A stretch of DNA of 24,728 nt from Chloromonas sp. AAM2. Lineage: Eukaryota > Chlorophyta > Chlorophyceae > Chlamydomonadales > Chlamydomonadaceae. The stretch is from NCBI GenBank assembly GCA_004335635.1, contig QAXH01005425.1, forward strand, positions 1 to 24,728, given 5' to 3'. Below the pieces are notes generated by a model, which was not told where the DNA came from, ran no database searches, and was given only the letters and a program-made list of their open reading frames with translations. This document shows positions 15,301 to 24,728 of the stretch, piece after piece; the stretch's first letter is position 1; each line of letters starts with the position of its first letter. Both the position numbers and the translations under genes were made by a program.

Positions 15301-17753
15301 CAGAGGTATAAACTACAACATATAAACACGTCCACACAAGAAGTGACCAGAGCTGGGACTGTGGCTGTCAACACAGAAATGCAGTTGTACCCTGTAACTT
15401 TGTGGGCGCGTGCTGCTGACTCCCAAGGCACAGGGAGGCAGGGAGGCAACCCGCGTAAACATCACACGCAGTGCTTGCTTCGGGCACCTGCACCGCTCCC
15501 CGCCATACACATGAGATACCGACCTGGCATCATCTGGCCGAATTCCCTGCATCATTTGAGTTCAATGGGAGATGCGGAGGTATCCATGGTGAGTGTAACA
15601 CGCGAGGCAAGTGGTGACGCGCACTGGTGCACAATCAGGAATGCTGCTGACCTGCCACAAGGGGTCAGAGAAGAGAATAGTCCTTGGCTCCAATACCTAG
15701 CGACTAACAGCTCTGCATGACTTCTTTTGCATGCTGCGGGCCTGTGCGTTGCGATCAGTAGAAAGCATGCATATGCTGTGCTGTAGGACACCTTAACTAC
15801 ACGCCCGCTTCAAGGTATGTCGGCGGGCGTGTCCAGGGCGATCCGTTGGTGTTCGCAGCCAATAGTCACGTCAAGGGCACAAGGCCCAACACGCCGGCTT
15901 AATGATCTGCGCGTCTTCATGACCTAGCGATGTGTTTTCCAGGAGAGGGGTGTTCAAAACTTCACTGTTCCTAGCACAACAAATGGCGTCGGCCTTTCGG
16001 GAATGCTTATTCAGTCCACAAGTCGTCTTGTATCTGTGTACTTAAAGTTTACTTTGAGATTTCTATCCCCACCTTGCTCCAGGGGGTATAGCTCCAGTGC
16101 CCCTCCGTCCTCCTTAGTCCAGGGGCGGTCCGGGTCAGTGAGGTAGATGATCCACGACACCCTGCCAGTGACCACATGGGGGCAGGGCACATGCATGTGG
16201 GGCACATGCGCATGGGGCCAGGGCACATGTTCATGGGGCAAACGTCGGGCTACCCAGCAAAGCATGCACAGCGAGTCCCAGCCAGTGCACATCACTGCAC
16301 AGCCAATGGCACCGTCCTTTAACCGCCCTCCTCTCATGCTGCCTGCTGCGCCCTTTGTCCCTGGAGCCTTATGTTCGCAATGTTGCAGGGCTACAACCTG
16401 CGCAGCAGTCTTATCTTACATTCCGCTGTTGACACGTGCTTTACCATTTGACGTGAAAGTCCGCATCCCGTGCCCAGTTTGTCCATGCTGCCTGCCCCTG
16501 CCTCATTGCCCCCTGCGCCTCTTGCCCCCTGCGCCCTGCTCCTGAGTCAGGCCTTGTGGCTCCCCACACCCCGCCCGGCAGGCCCTGCCACCCCAGCCCC
16601 TGCCCCACCCTCAGGCCCTCGCCAACCCCAACTTCTCGCACCTGCGTGTTCCGATGACGTCGTCATGGCACAGCAGGTGCCCCCCCGGAGCGTATATGTT
16701 GCATGATGTGTCAGTCTTGTCAGCTAGCTCGCCACAACCAGTCACAGTGCGAACAAACGCCTGCCAGTGATGATAGTCACGTGATAAGCACATAGTAAGC
16801 ACTCCTATCTGGTGTGTATGAAAGTATAGTATGCATGAGAACATGCTACCCGATGAAGCGTGATGCATAATGTGAGCTGCTGCGCACCTCATACTAGACT
16901 TGAACTAATGGTAAAACCGTTGTGTGGCTGCTGCAAAACGGGCAATTGCTCGAATCACCCTTGACTGTCTCGAGCTGGGCTGGTGCTTGCGATTTCCAAT
17001 GTGTTTGGGATGTCCAATATGCTTGGGATTTCCGAATATGCTTGGGATTTCTGGGATAAAACCAGGTTTTTTTCGCTGCTGCCATTGATCACTGCACCAG
17101 CCTGCTTGCCCTACCCTGAACTGTTCTGAGTAGACAGCAGCCTTCAGGGCCATCAGAGTAGGCAGCTTGGCTGCGGCAGCTTTATCTAGACGATCCAGAT
17201 TGCCCAGGTCACCTGCACATGCAGCACACCCGCAAAGTGAGCACACCTGTCAGCGTGCCAAGGTCCAACGGATTGTGCATGAGACCCCTGCCTCGGACGT
17301 GCATGGGACTTCACTCACATGTCGAGGTGCAAGGCCTGCATGCATGCTTGGCACTGGCCTAGATGGTTGGCATGCCCTTCGACCTGCTTGTGTCATTAAC
17401 ATGAGCTTGACGTGCCCACCTGTCTGGAACACCTTGAACAGGTCTGTCTCCTTGTAAGTAGCCTGAATATTGTTGATGATTTCGTCTCGGACTTTTGTGA
17501 GTGCATCTGGACGGAACAGATCACGCATCACGCAGTGTGTGTAGGGCTGCGCCGATTGATATTGCTCCCGAAGTGCAGCGCTCGATGCACCAGTCAGCAG
17601 CTCCGGTTGAAGAATATCCAAGGGATTGGTGAGGAAAGACGCCTCTGTAGGGTTCACGCCGCCATCAGGCTGCTCAGCATCGGTTTGCTTCCGGCGCTTG
17701 CCATTCTTGCCAGATGGAGGTAGGCCATCGGCCTTGGTCTTGGCCTTTGGCAT
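9315..17753 (-). CDS. OGFOD1: OGFOD1/Tpa1-type 2-oxoglutarate/Fe(II) prolyl hydroxylase, complete
   Basis: The family hydroxylates a conserved proline of ribosomal protein uS12 (Rps23) and affects decoding accuracy. Exons in coding order: 17753-17420, 17212-17115, 16760-16642, 16161-16073, 15270-15164, 14860-14623, 14076-14022, 13745-13646, 13477-13394, 12935-12765, 12413-12308, 11538-11393, 10721-10647, 10201-10109, 9836-9315. They total 2337 nt, 778 residues, all in phase. The start is the first ATG after an in-frame TAA at 17784-17786. The catalytic half has LLCHDDVIG (iron ligands H176 and D178), SFHAVQEV (H246) and RMSISGWYH (R258, 2-oxoglutarate). The second, non-catalytic double-stranded beta-helix half shows RRFRPGLDYT and FVKYVS..APGSRWD. 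A basic GKRRKQ near the N-terminus suggests nuclear import. The last 150 residues are an acidic then Lys/Gln/Ala-rich tail. Human OGFOD1 (542 residues) and yeast Tpa1 (644) are shorter. Confidence 0.93.
10725..10832 (-). repeat. 36-bp minisatellite, 3 copies, abutting an acceptor
   Basis: Three 36-bp units (10725-10760, 10761-10796, 10797-10832) with one substitution in the third. Each contains CACGTGATACACGTG. On the coding strand they end three bases before the exon 13 boundary of the OGFOD1-type gene (exon starts 10721). Confidence 0.92.
14080..14334 (-). repeat. 24-bp minisatellite abutting the exon 7 acceptor
   Basis: About nine full and two shortened copies of a 24-bp unit (plus-strand core AGCACCTGTAGGCACGTG). 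They lie in the intron between exons 6 and 7 of the OGFOD1-type gene, starting a few bases from the exon 7 boundary (exon starts 14076). On the coding strand each full unit contains CCTACAGGTGCTG, an AG|GT that resembles both an acceptor and a donor. The unit length is a multiple of three without stops, so all three coding-strand frames stay open across it. Confidence 0.9.
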
Positions 17754-17849
17754 TTTGCCAATGTGAGTGAAGCTTAAATGAAGTTACTATACCATGAGCT
17801 TTGCCACAAATAGCTCATCCCATCCTAACAACCTGGTTAGCAACAGATG

Positions 17850-17933
17850 AAACGGTCATCTAATGTATGGGCTGTAGATGACCGTTGACCGGTGACCGGT
17901 GCTGCAGATGACCAAACGGTCATCTAATGTATG
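17850..17933. repeat. Direct and inverted repeat cluster in the divergent promoter
   Basis: A 20-bp direct repeat, AAACGGTCATCTAATGTATG, occurs at 17850-17869 and 17914-17933. Between them GATGACCGTT (17877-17886) is the inverted form of its AACGGTCATC core, followed by two GACCGGT motifs. This arrangement could be protein-binding sites or a small hairpin; which is unknown. Confidence 0.85.
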
Positions 17934-18075
17934 CTGTCATCTGTACGACACCTAGTGCCTGCCTGGTTTCGGTCCTTGAGGCTAGTCCTTGAGGCTAGTG
18001 CTCAAGAGAGTGAAGCAGCTGGAACAGGTGAGGAGGCGTAGATCAGTGGCCTATCAGCTGCGGAATGGCGCTCAC

Positions 18076-18120
18076 ATAATCCTATCGTGCATAATCCTAT
18101 CGTGCAGAATCCTATCGTCC
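18076..18120 (+). repeat. 15-bp tandem repeat, 3 copies
   Basis: Three consecutive units of ATAATCCTATCGTGC, the third with changes (AGAATCCTATCGTCC). They lie in the divergent upstream region. Confidence 0.9.
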
Positions 18121-18843
18121 AGCTGGACACGGACCAGTAAATCCGTAAACTTACCTCTTAATATGCCTGCTGGAAGAGGGGAGATGGTGGAAGGGAAAAT
18201 TGTAGAAAGTTTAAAGAACAGCTTTGAGACTGTTTAACCACGCATCCCTGGCGTGCCTACCAGATGACACCCCCACACGTTCACAGCAATTTGCGTGTTT
18301 GCGCTTGCATGTGCTTTGAAAACACGCGAGAAGGCTGGCACACACTGGTTGTATTACCAGGCTGGTTGTATTGTCGGGGGCATCTCCATGGCTCATTTTG
18401 GCATGGCAAGACACAATTGTCCTTCTGTAGATATCGTTCCGAGTGGTATTCAACCCACTTTACATTGGCTTTGATGAGGAGAACAGGGGTGGCGGGTGTC
18501 GCACAGCAGCATGCTAATTATCCCGTATGAGCATCCTTGTGCGCTGCTGACCACGGCTGGGTGATGCAAAGGACAAGAGCAGCTGCGCTGTCTGTTGTCT
18601 GAGGATGGAAAGCTAGTCTGTTACAGCACGGTCCAAGGCTCATGCCCAGTTCTGAAAAACCGACATGTTTTCTGTAGTTTTCTGGTCTTTTGCGTGCGCA
18701 CCCGGTGGCCAAGGTGCATGCTTGCCGCTCAACTGTTCTGCGTCTGCCCATAGACGTGGCTGTTCCACATCCCGCGCCGAGCCCGCCTTTTCGTGGCTCG
18801 AGGCGAGGGAGACTAGTGGAGTAAAGCTACCGAGCAAGGCAGG

Positions 18844-21800
18844 ATGGCGCACGCACTTGCAGACGACCGCGTATTTGACGATCAAGAGTACAGGTCAGTT
18901 GCAGCAGGCAGCGCGCATCACCAGTTAGGGCTTCCTTTTGACCTCGGTTGAGCTGTTCATTCGACCACGACGTCATGTAGCATGCTCGTGCTACATGGGC
19001 TCAAAAAGATTGGAGGGAGCTGACTGGTTGCTCAAGTCGGGCCCCCATGTTGACCACCATGCGCCGCGGTGCCAGTTCCAGGACATGCGCGTTGACCGAG
19101 GGCGCTCCCTGCAAAGCTGAGCGATAAATACAGCTCGTGTGCCATGCGTTGTTGTCGCAGGGACGCTGTCACGGGCGATGAGCTCAGCTCAAAGTATGGG
19201 TTCATGCTCGGGCACTGGGATCAGCACGCCATGACCAGCCCATGCGAGGCCATCAAGGAAATCTTTGATAACTCTATCCAGAAGGCTGGCAAGGTGCGCT
19301 GCAAGTTTGCATGCACGCCTGCATGCATGTAAACAGCAAAGCTAGGCCTCGCACCCTTATTCCACATGCTCGGTCTTCGTTGCACGCCTTGTGCTGCTGA
19401 TATGCCTGCTCATCTTGGCCTCGTGCCACACCTCTCGCATGCAGGACATACATCCAAACGCCACTCCATGGAACGCCACAAGCATTCAGATTGTCCAGGG
19501 CGAGCTGAGCTTTCGCCGGGACATGACGGTCCTGTTCGTGGCAGACAACGGTCGTGGGTTGAACAGGGAGGGTTTCATCGAGGGTTTTCACAACCGGGCC
19601 CACAGCAGAGGCAATGCACCACGGTCTCTCCAGGCCAATTCCATCTCCCAGTAAGTACCACTTGCCAGGGCTAACACAACACAGGTGCCCCGGCTTACTG
19701 CTGCCAGCGACGTCATCCGGTGGCATTGTGTGGCCACACAGGCCATTGCATGGGAGCTCACCCCTGGAGTCGGTATCTTTTTGTCTCTCAGCTCAGTTGC
19801 ATCTGCATGCATCATGATCAACTGCAGCTTTTGTGGGAATGAGGCAAAGTGTTTAGCTAATTTGTTATTGTGGACTTGCAGCAGTGCCTCATCCATGTGT
19901 GTTTTGCAGGTTTGGCATTGGCAGTAAGGACGCTGACGCTTACCTATCCACTGACGTGTACTACATGACTGACTGTCGCAAGGGCTCAACACTCATAGGC
20001 CGAGCGGGAAGGGTGAGAGAAAGTCACACGGTGATGTCCCACGACCTGACGCGTCACATGGTTGATGGAGTGATGCATGCGGTCTTGCCCTTTTCCATGC
20101 TTCGCTTTCAATTCTTCTTGACGTCCTCACAAGCCTCATCATGGAGGTGCCAGGTCTACGCCTGTGCTTTGCACATGCTGCTTCCGGCCTTCCCATGCAT
20201 CAATCACACCTTTGGATTGTGGATTGTTGATCCACTAGCAATTCAATAGGCATATAACTGACAGATCAGCTCTTAAGCGCTTCTACTACATGCCTTGCCT
20301 GATGTGGGTTTGGCCTCATGTGCTGTGCTTTCCTGCAGGGTCTGTCCGAAGCCCTGGGCAAAGGGGACCTGCGAGTGGTGCACCAGCTCATTCACAACAG
20401 CGTGAGAAAAGAGTTCCTCGAGAGCAACGGGCAGATGGACTGCCTGGCCAAGCTCAAGGAAACATGGGCAGCGGTTGGGTGGGTGGGCAGTGTGGTTTGC
20501 ATCAGGAGTTTGTTTGGGCAGGCAGGGCCTATGTTGAAACTACGGTGTAGCTACAATCGGGGATCTAGTGCAGATCCGAGCAGGCACTCTTTTACTCGCA
20601 CTTGTCTTGTTAGTCCGTACGTTTGCACTTAGGGTCTTCTTGGTCTGAACACAGGACGCTTGGGCATGCCAGCCTACCTGCTGCGTCGTGCCCTTGCAAA
20701 CGTAGCCTCCCACATTGCCCAAACACACCCCACCTGCACCGCTCAGGCTGATGACAGCAGCCGTTCTCGAGCCTGGCAGCACCTTCAGTTCAGGCCAGTG
20801 GTAGATCACCTACAGTGAGATGCCTATGCACCGACCCATAGTCAGTTTTTCGTTGTGCTTGTGTTTGTATCGGCAGCGCCCCTGTCGCCCTGCGGCTTCA
20901 CGAGGTCGCGCAGCTGACGGGTCAACTGGGCCAGGGCCCCTTCCACACACCAGAGGACCCAGACGGGCTCAGCAACGCGCTCATGCTGTGCAATGACTGG
21001 CTGCCATTGGACTCATCAGGTAGGGGGTGCTTGTCAATTTTAGAAGGGACTTGAAACGACTGAACCCGTCACTAAAATGAGTTACTGTTTTTCTCAAGAC
21101 GCGCAAGGTCAAAGTGCAGCTTCTGGTGCATGGCAAGGTGCGCTTCAGCAGACGGCTGTGGTTGCTGCGTTCGCTTGTTGTTACATGGACTGTGCAAGAG
21201 GGTTTGTAGTAAGCAAGTACTGCTGGACTCGTCACTTGGGGTTGGCTTCAGAATTAAAACAATCGGGCTCGTCTTGTACATGGTTGCTGAGAGAGGGGGT
21301 ATGATGTGCCTTACGACTGCGAGCATAGCAACACAGGACCGTTTTTTGCACGGTTTGCGCCGTCAGAGTTTGCCATTTGATTGTTCGGATTGGTTGCAGG
21401 CTTTCTGCGCATGCTGGTGCTCCGGCAAAACAAGTACTTCTTCCACAAGCAGCCTCCCCCTCTGCCCTTGCCGGAAATAAAGCCGGACCCAGACGGCCCA
21501 GCTGCAGCTGCCCAGCCGCAGCTGCCAGCAGCTGGTCCTGTACCTGCTGCTGAGCAGCTGCCGCTGCAGCTGGCACCAGCCGGCGGGCCGGATGCTGTGG
21601 CTGTGACCCATGCACAGCAGGGCGCTGCCATGGGTTTGCTATATGAGACCACACATGGTGTAACGGCAAACGTCGTGGACATTGCGGGCATGCTGGAACA
21701 AAACTATCTGTTCCCTCCCAAGGTGTGATGGGGTCAGACGCTGTTGGTTAACATGACCTTTAGTCCAGGGCTCGTTGGGGCTGTTTGTTGTTACATTTGC

Positions 21801-24583
21801 CGTGGTGATGGAGTGGGACAGGGAAATAGTAGATAAGTCAAGAGTGAACATCAGGTGTAGAGTCCGTCATCACATCATTGTGTTTGAATAGCGGCATGTT
21901 GCTCTGCTAGTACACCGCTCCCAGTCCTGGCCCCAGCCTAGCCTGGGCGCGGACAGACATGCAATCACGCACTTGTGCAGTTCGCCATGCAGAGAAACCA
22001 GGTGCTGGCACATAGTGTGTGTATTCGTGAGGGGCCATCTCTAGCACATCGTAGGTGTGCTATCCACATCATGTTCTGCAAGCTGCATGGACTTCTTTGC
22101 ATTGTAAACCGGAGTGTTTTACGGCCTAGCTACGCACCTGAGTGAAGTGAAGCCCTGACCTAGCCCAAGCCTACGTTTGGTTGCAGATTCTTGAGCAGAC
22201 TGACTTTGAAATCGCGGTGCGTGAGGCAGAGGAGGCCCAGAGCCTAGCGGATCGGCTGGCAGCCGAGCGGGATGTCTTGCAGGGGCAAGGGCAGGCAGCG
22301 GTGGATGCGGCAGCAGCGGCAGCAGAAGCGCAACTGCTCGCTGCTCAGGCAACGCGGGCAGCGCAAGACGCACTGCAAGTGAGTATTCGCCGTCGGTATG
22401 GTTTGTGGGTGGGGTGCTCTTTGTTGGCGCCTGGCATCATCGCCATATTCACTATTGCATGGCATTCGCATGGTGTTCATTCTTGTGTGGACTGCATGAT
22501 CGATTGTACTGATTGTTGGAGCATGGACCGGAGTGGGACGGTCGGCTGCCTCTGCTGGCCTCTTACGCAGCATGTTGCAAACCTGCTCTAATCTGATGCT
22601 CAGCAACGATGCGTCCCCGGTAGCCCAGCCCACCCGAGGTCTAGCGGCTGAGCATGACGTGCTTGTTTACCTTGACTGATGCCTAAAGTTTCCCAATGTA
22701 CGACACGCGCACACCTCACACATGGTCACTCTGTAGGCTGAGGAGCAGGCTATCATCGCTGACAAGCAGGCGCGCATAGCCGTTGCGCTGCTGCCGCCTG
22801 GCTATTACGACCACCCCTTTGACAAGGAGCAGGCGCCGTACAGCCCCACTGTGTGCATACAGGTAAGAGCAGCACCGCTGGGCCTTCATCAACGTGGCGG
22901 CCAAGTACATTGGCTGCAGACCTAACAGCAGCACTGCCAGGCCATCACATGCAGTGCTAGCTGCTAAACGCTAAGCACAAACATGCATACAGCCCCACTG
23001 TGTGCATACAGGTGCCAGTCACTGCACTATAAGAATACGAACGGCATCTCTTGGCCTTGCGTTCTGCATCCTAGCCGCTAAGGGACGCCCAAACAGCTCA
23101 CAGATTGCACCGCCAGCCCTTGTGTTCCCCACGCACTCTCATGGATTCACAGCGACCTTGCATGTGTGAGCCTACCTGCGACCATGACTGTTTGTTGGCT
23201 GCCTGCCACTGATGTTTGATGCCCATTGCCGATGGCTCACAAGTCAAGCCTTGCGTGCCACAATCGGGGCACACTTTGCCCTTGAGCTGCTCCTGATTGG
23301 CTGAGTTCAGCCGTTGCCGTTCGCTCTTTGAACCATCCAACAACCTGGCTTGTGTCCTGCTCTTGCACTCCATGTTGTGTCCTTGTTTTCAGGGCCAAAT
23401 GGTCAACTGGGGCAACAACACGCTGTTGGCCAATCTTGCCAAGTTTGAGCACTCTGACGTCATAGCCATACCCGCGGATGCGGAAAAGTTTGGTGACAGT
23501 GGGGGCGAGCCGCCTGCTAGGGTGGTGGTGACTAACCTAGCAAAGAATTTGAATGACAGGTGCGTGGGGAAAGTGTGATGAATGAGTGAAAGGAGCGAGA
23601 GGAGTTTGACGGACGAGTGAAAGGAGTGGAGGAGTGAGTGATAGGGATGTGCTGCTAAGCGTGATGGCATATGCAAGGCTGAATTGTCTTGCTACTAAGT
23701 TCAGGTGCAGCATGCTCTGCAACTGAGCACGAGTTGGACTAAAGAGCCCCTCCTCACATGCTCTCTGCGTGCACCTCGCCTGCCTGCCTGACGCTCAAGG
23801 CTGTCCTGCGGGTGTGTGCTCACGCAATCCGTGTTCGTTTCACGGCCAAGCGAGTTATGGCCAGGCGAGACGACCTGTTTGTTCATACGTGTAGTTGATG
23901 CTTACGTCACCTTCCGTTCCGCTTGTGCAACGGGACAGACACACAACACACACTCACACACACACACACTTTCACACACAACACACACATGCACTGTCTC
24001 TCTCTCTGTCAGGCGCAACGCAATCTCTCAGTCTGGTGTGTCCGTCTACGTGGGCTGTCGGCGCGTGTGTGAGCCGGAGCCGGGGCCGGACGGGCAGGTC
24101 GACAACTGGTCGCTTGGAGGGCTGGGAAGCGCTCGAGCTCTCATGGAGCACGTCAAGGTGAGAACTTTGGACTTTGGTTGTTCTACAAATGACCAGGAAT
24201 TCAACATCACACGGTGCGAGGCGATTTAGTGGAAGAAATTCTTGGGTTTTCAATGCTGTGATGTGCCAATACAAGGGTTTTGATGGAACATGTAAAGCTT
24301 AAAGAAATGGAGGCGCTAGTTGCATTTGACTAACTATCGATCAAACAACGGGGAACTTGAGAACGTCGAGGTGTGCAGCCAGACAGAACTCCACAGTTGT
24401 ACTCAAACGCCCTGCCCTCTGCTCTTCAGAACATCAACACCTGGTCCGTATTCCATTCGACCAACAAGCAGCGCACCAAGGATCTTCTTGGGCCAGAGCT
24501 GTACAAGCTGGCCTCTGCCAAGGATGAAGGGGGAAGAAAGAGCATCTACCATGGGCTGAAGTCGCAGATCCTTATAGGCAGAG
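18844..24583 (+). CDS. SMCHD1/GMI1-like GHKL ATPase, 3'-partial (13 exons in window)
   Basis: Probable chromatin GHKL ATPase; SMCHD1 silences loci in animals and GMI1 acts in plant DNA repair. Exons I infer: 18844-18893, 19161-19293, 19445-19650, 19910-20012, 20339-20489, 20655-20814, 20877-21019, 21400-21722, 22187-22378, 22737-22862, 23393-23559, 24013-24157, 24430-24583. All are in phase, at least 684 residues. The start ATG follows an in-frame TAG at 18814. ATPase motifs are clear: EAIKEIFDNS (N box with catalytic Glu and Mg-binding Asn), VADNGRGLN (G1), and PRSL..NSISQFGIGSKDA (G2), whose layout resembles SMCHD1 more than MORC. Later exons carry a Pro-rich stretch, an Ala/Glu coiled coil (exon 9 into 10) and a region loosely like the SMCHD1 transducer. 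An SMC-hinge domain, if present, lies beyond the window. The exon 5 donor is uncertain. Family placement is from motif order only. Confidence 0.8.
22988..23013 (+). repeat. 26-bp copy of an exon end and donor inside the next intron
   Basis: Bases 22839-22864, spanning the end of exon 10 and the first two intron bases, recur exactly at 22988-23013 within the following intron. The copy therefore carries a second CATACAG|GT donor-like junction 149 bp downstream. Confidence 0.9.
23938..23988 (+). repeat. CA-rich microsatellite
   Basis: Imperfect CA/ACACAC tract in the intron before exon 12 of the GHKL gene, followed by a CTCTCT run that serves as the pyrimidine tract of the acceptor at 24011-24012. 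Confidence 0.9.
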
Positions 24584-24590
24584 GTGAGGT

Positions 24591-24728
24591 GTGCACAATG
24601 CTAGGGATGTGTCCCGCAGCGTGCCATGTCCGGTGCCATGTGCACAATGCTAGGGATGTGTGCCGCAGCGTGCCATGTCCGGTGCCATGTGCACAATGCT
24701 AGGGATGTGTGCCGCAGCGTGCCATGTC
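24591..24728 (+). repeat. 49-bp minisatellite, at least 2.8 copies, cut by window end
   Basis: Units begin with GTGCACAATGCTAGGGATGT at 24591, 24640 and 24689; the third runs off the window. They differ at one base (GTC versus GTG). The array starts seven bases after the exon 13 donor of the GHKL gene. Confidence 0.92.

Larger units (their letters stand above)
17754..18843. promoter_or_regulatory. Divergent upstream region shared by the OGFOD1-type and GHKL genes
   Basis: The two ATGs face away from each other across 1,090 bp, so this stretch must hold both 5' UTRs and promoters. No convincing TATA box was seen. It contains a direct/inverted repeat cluster (17850-17933) and a 15-bp triple repeat (18076-18120), described separately. 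No coding frame was recognised. Confidence 0.65.

Noticed and set aside
20540..20809. Minus-strand frame opposite exon 6 of the GHKL gene
   Set aside because: The plus strand here gives an in-phase exon (20655-20814) between two fitting splice sites; the minus frame has no recognisable motif.

Overview
The window is nuclear DNA of a eukaryote, most likely a chlorophyte green alga of the Chlamydomonas/Volvox type. Three protein-coding genes are split into many short exons by GT-AG introns that are rich in TG/CA tracts and minisatellites. TGTAA, the polyadenylation motif typical of chlorophytes, lies downstream of both genes whose 3' ends are visible. Some of the best protein matches are to plant-type families. 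The species cannot be named from the sequence.

Layout. (1) Bases 199-5978, plus strand: 3' part of an AFG2/SPATA5/CIP111-type double AAA+ ATPase. The window holds the end of the D1 domain, a long Ala/Gly linker, all of D2 and the C-terminus. (2) 5979-9140: intergenic DNA dominated by a near-perfect palindrome (two 441-bp arms, 128-bp loop). Each arm carries a complete tRNA-Ser(GCU) gene. (3) 9315-17753, minus strand: a complete 15-exon gene for an OGFOD1/Tpa1-type prolyl hydroxylase of ribosomal protein uS12 (Rps23), about 778 residues, with all iron and 2-oxoglutarate ligands and a long charged C-terminal tail. (4) 17754-18843: a shared divergent upstream region with direct and inverted repeats. 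(5) 18844-24583 and beyond, plus strand: the 5' part of a GHKL ATPase gene that most resembles SMCHD1/GMI1 chromatin ATPases. It has a Pro-rich and coiled-coil insertion and runs off the window end.

The exon models were built by hand. Every junction keeps phase, and the joined proteins read through known family motifs, so gene identities are firmer than individual splice sites. The AAA+ protein (60S maturation), the uS12 hydroxylase and the tRNA genes all concern translation; in a eukaryote this may be chance.

The least expected structure is non-coding. Several tandem repeats or short duplications sit directly on splice junctions in all three genes, some of them copying an acceptor or donor. 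The other is the tRNA palindrome.
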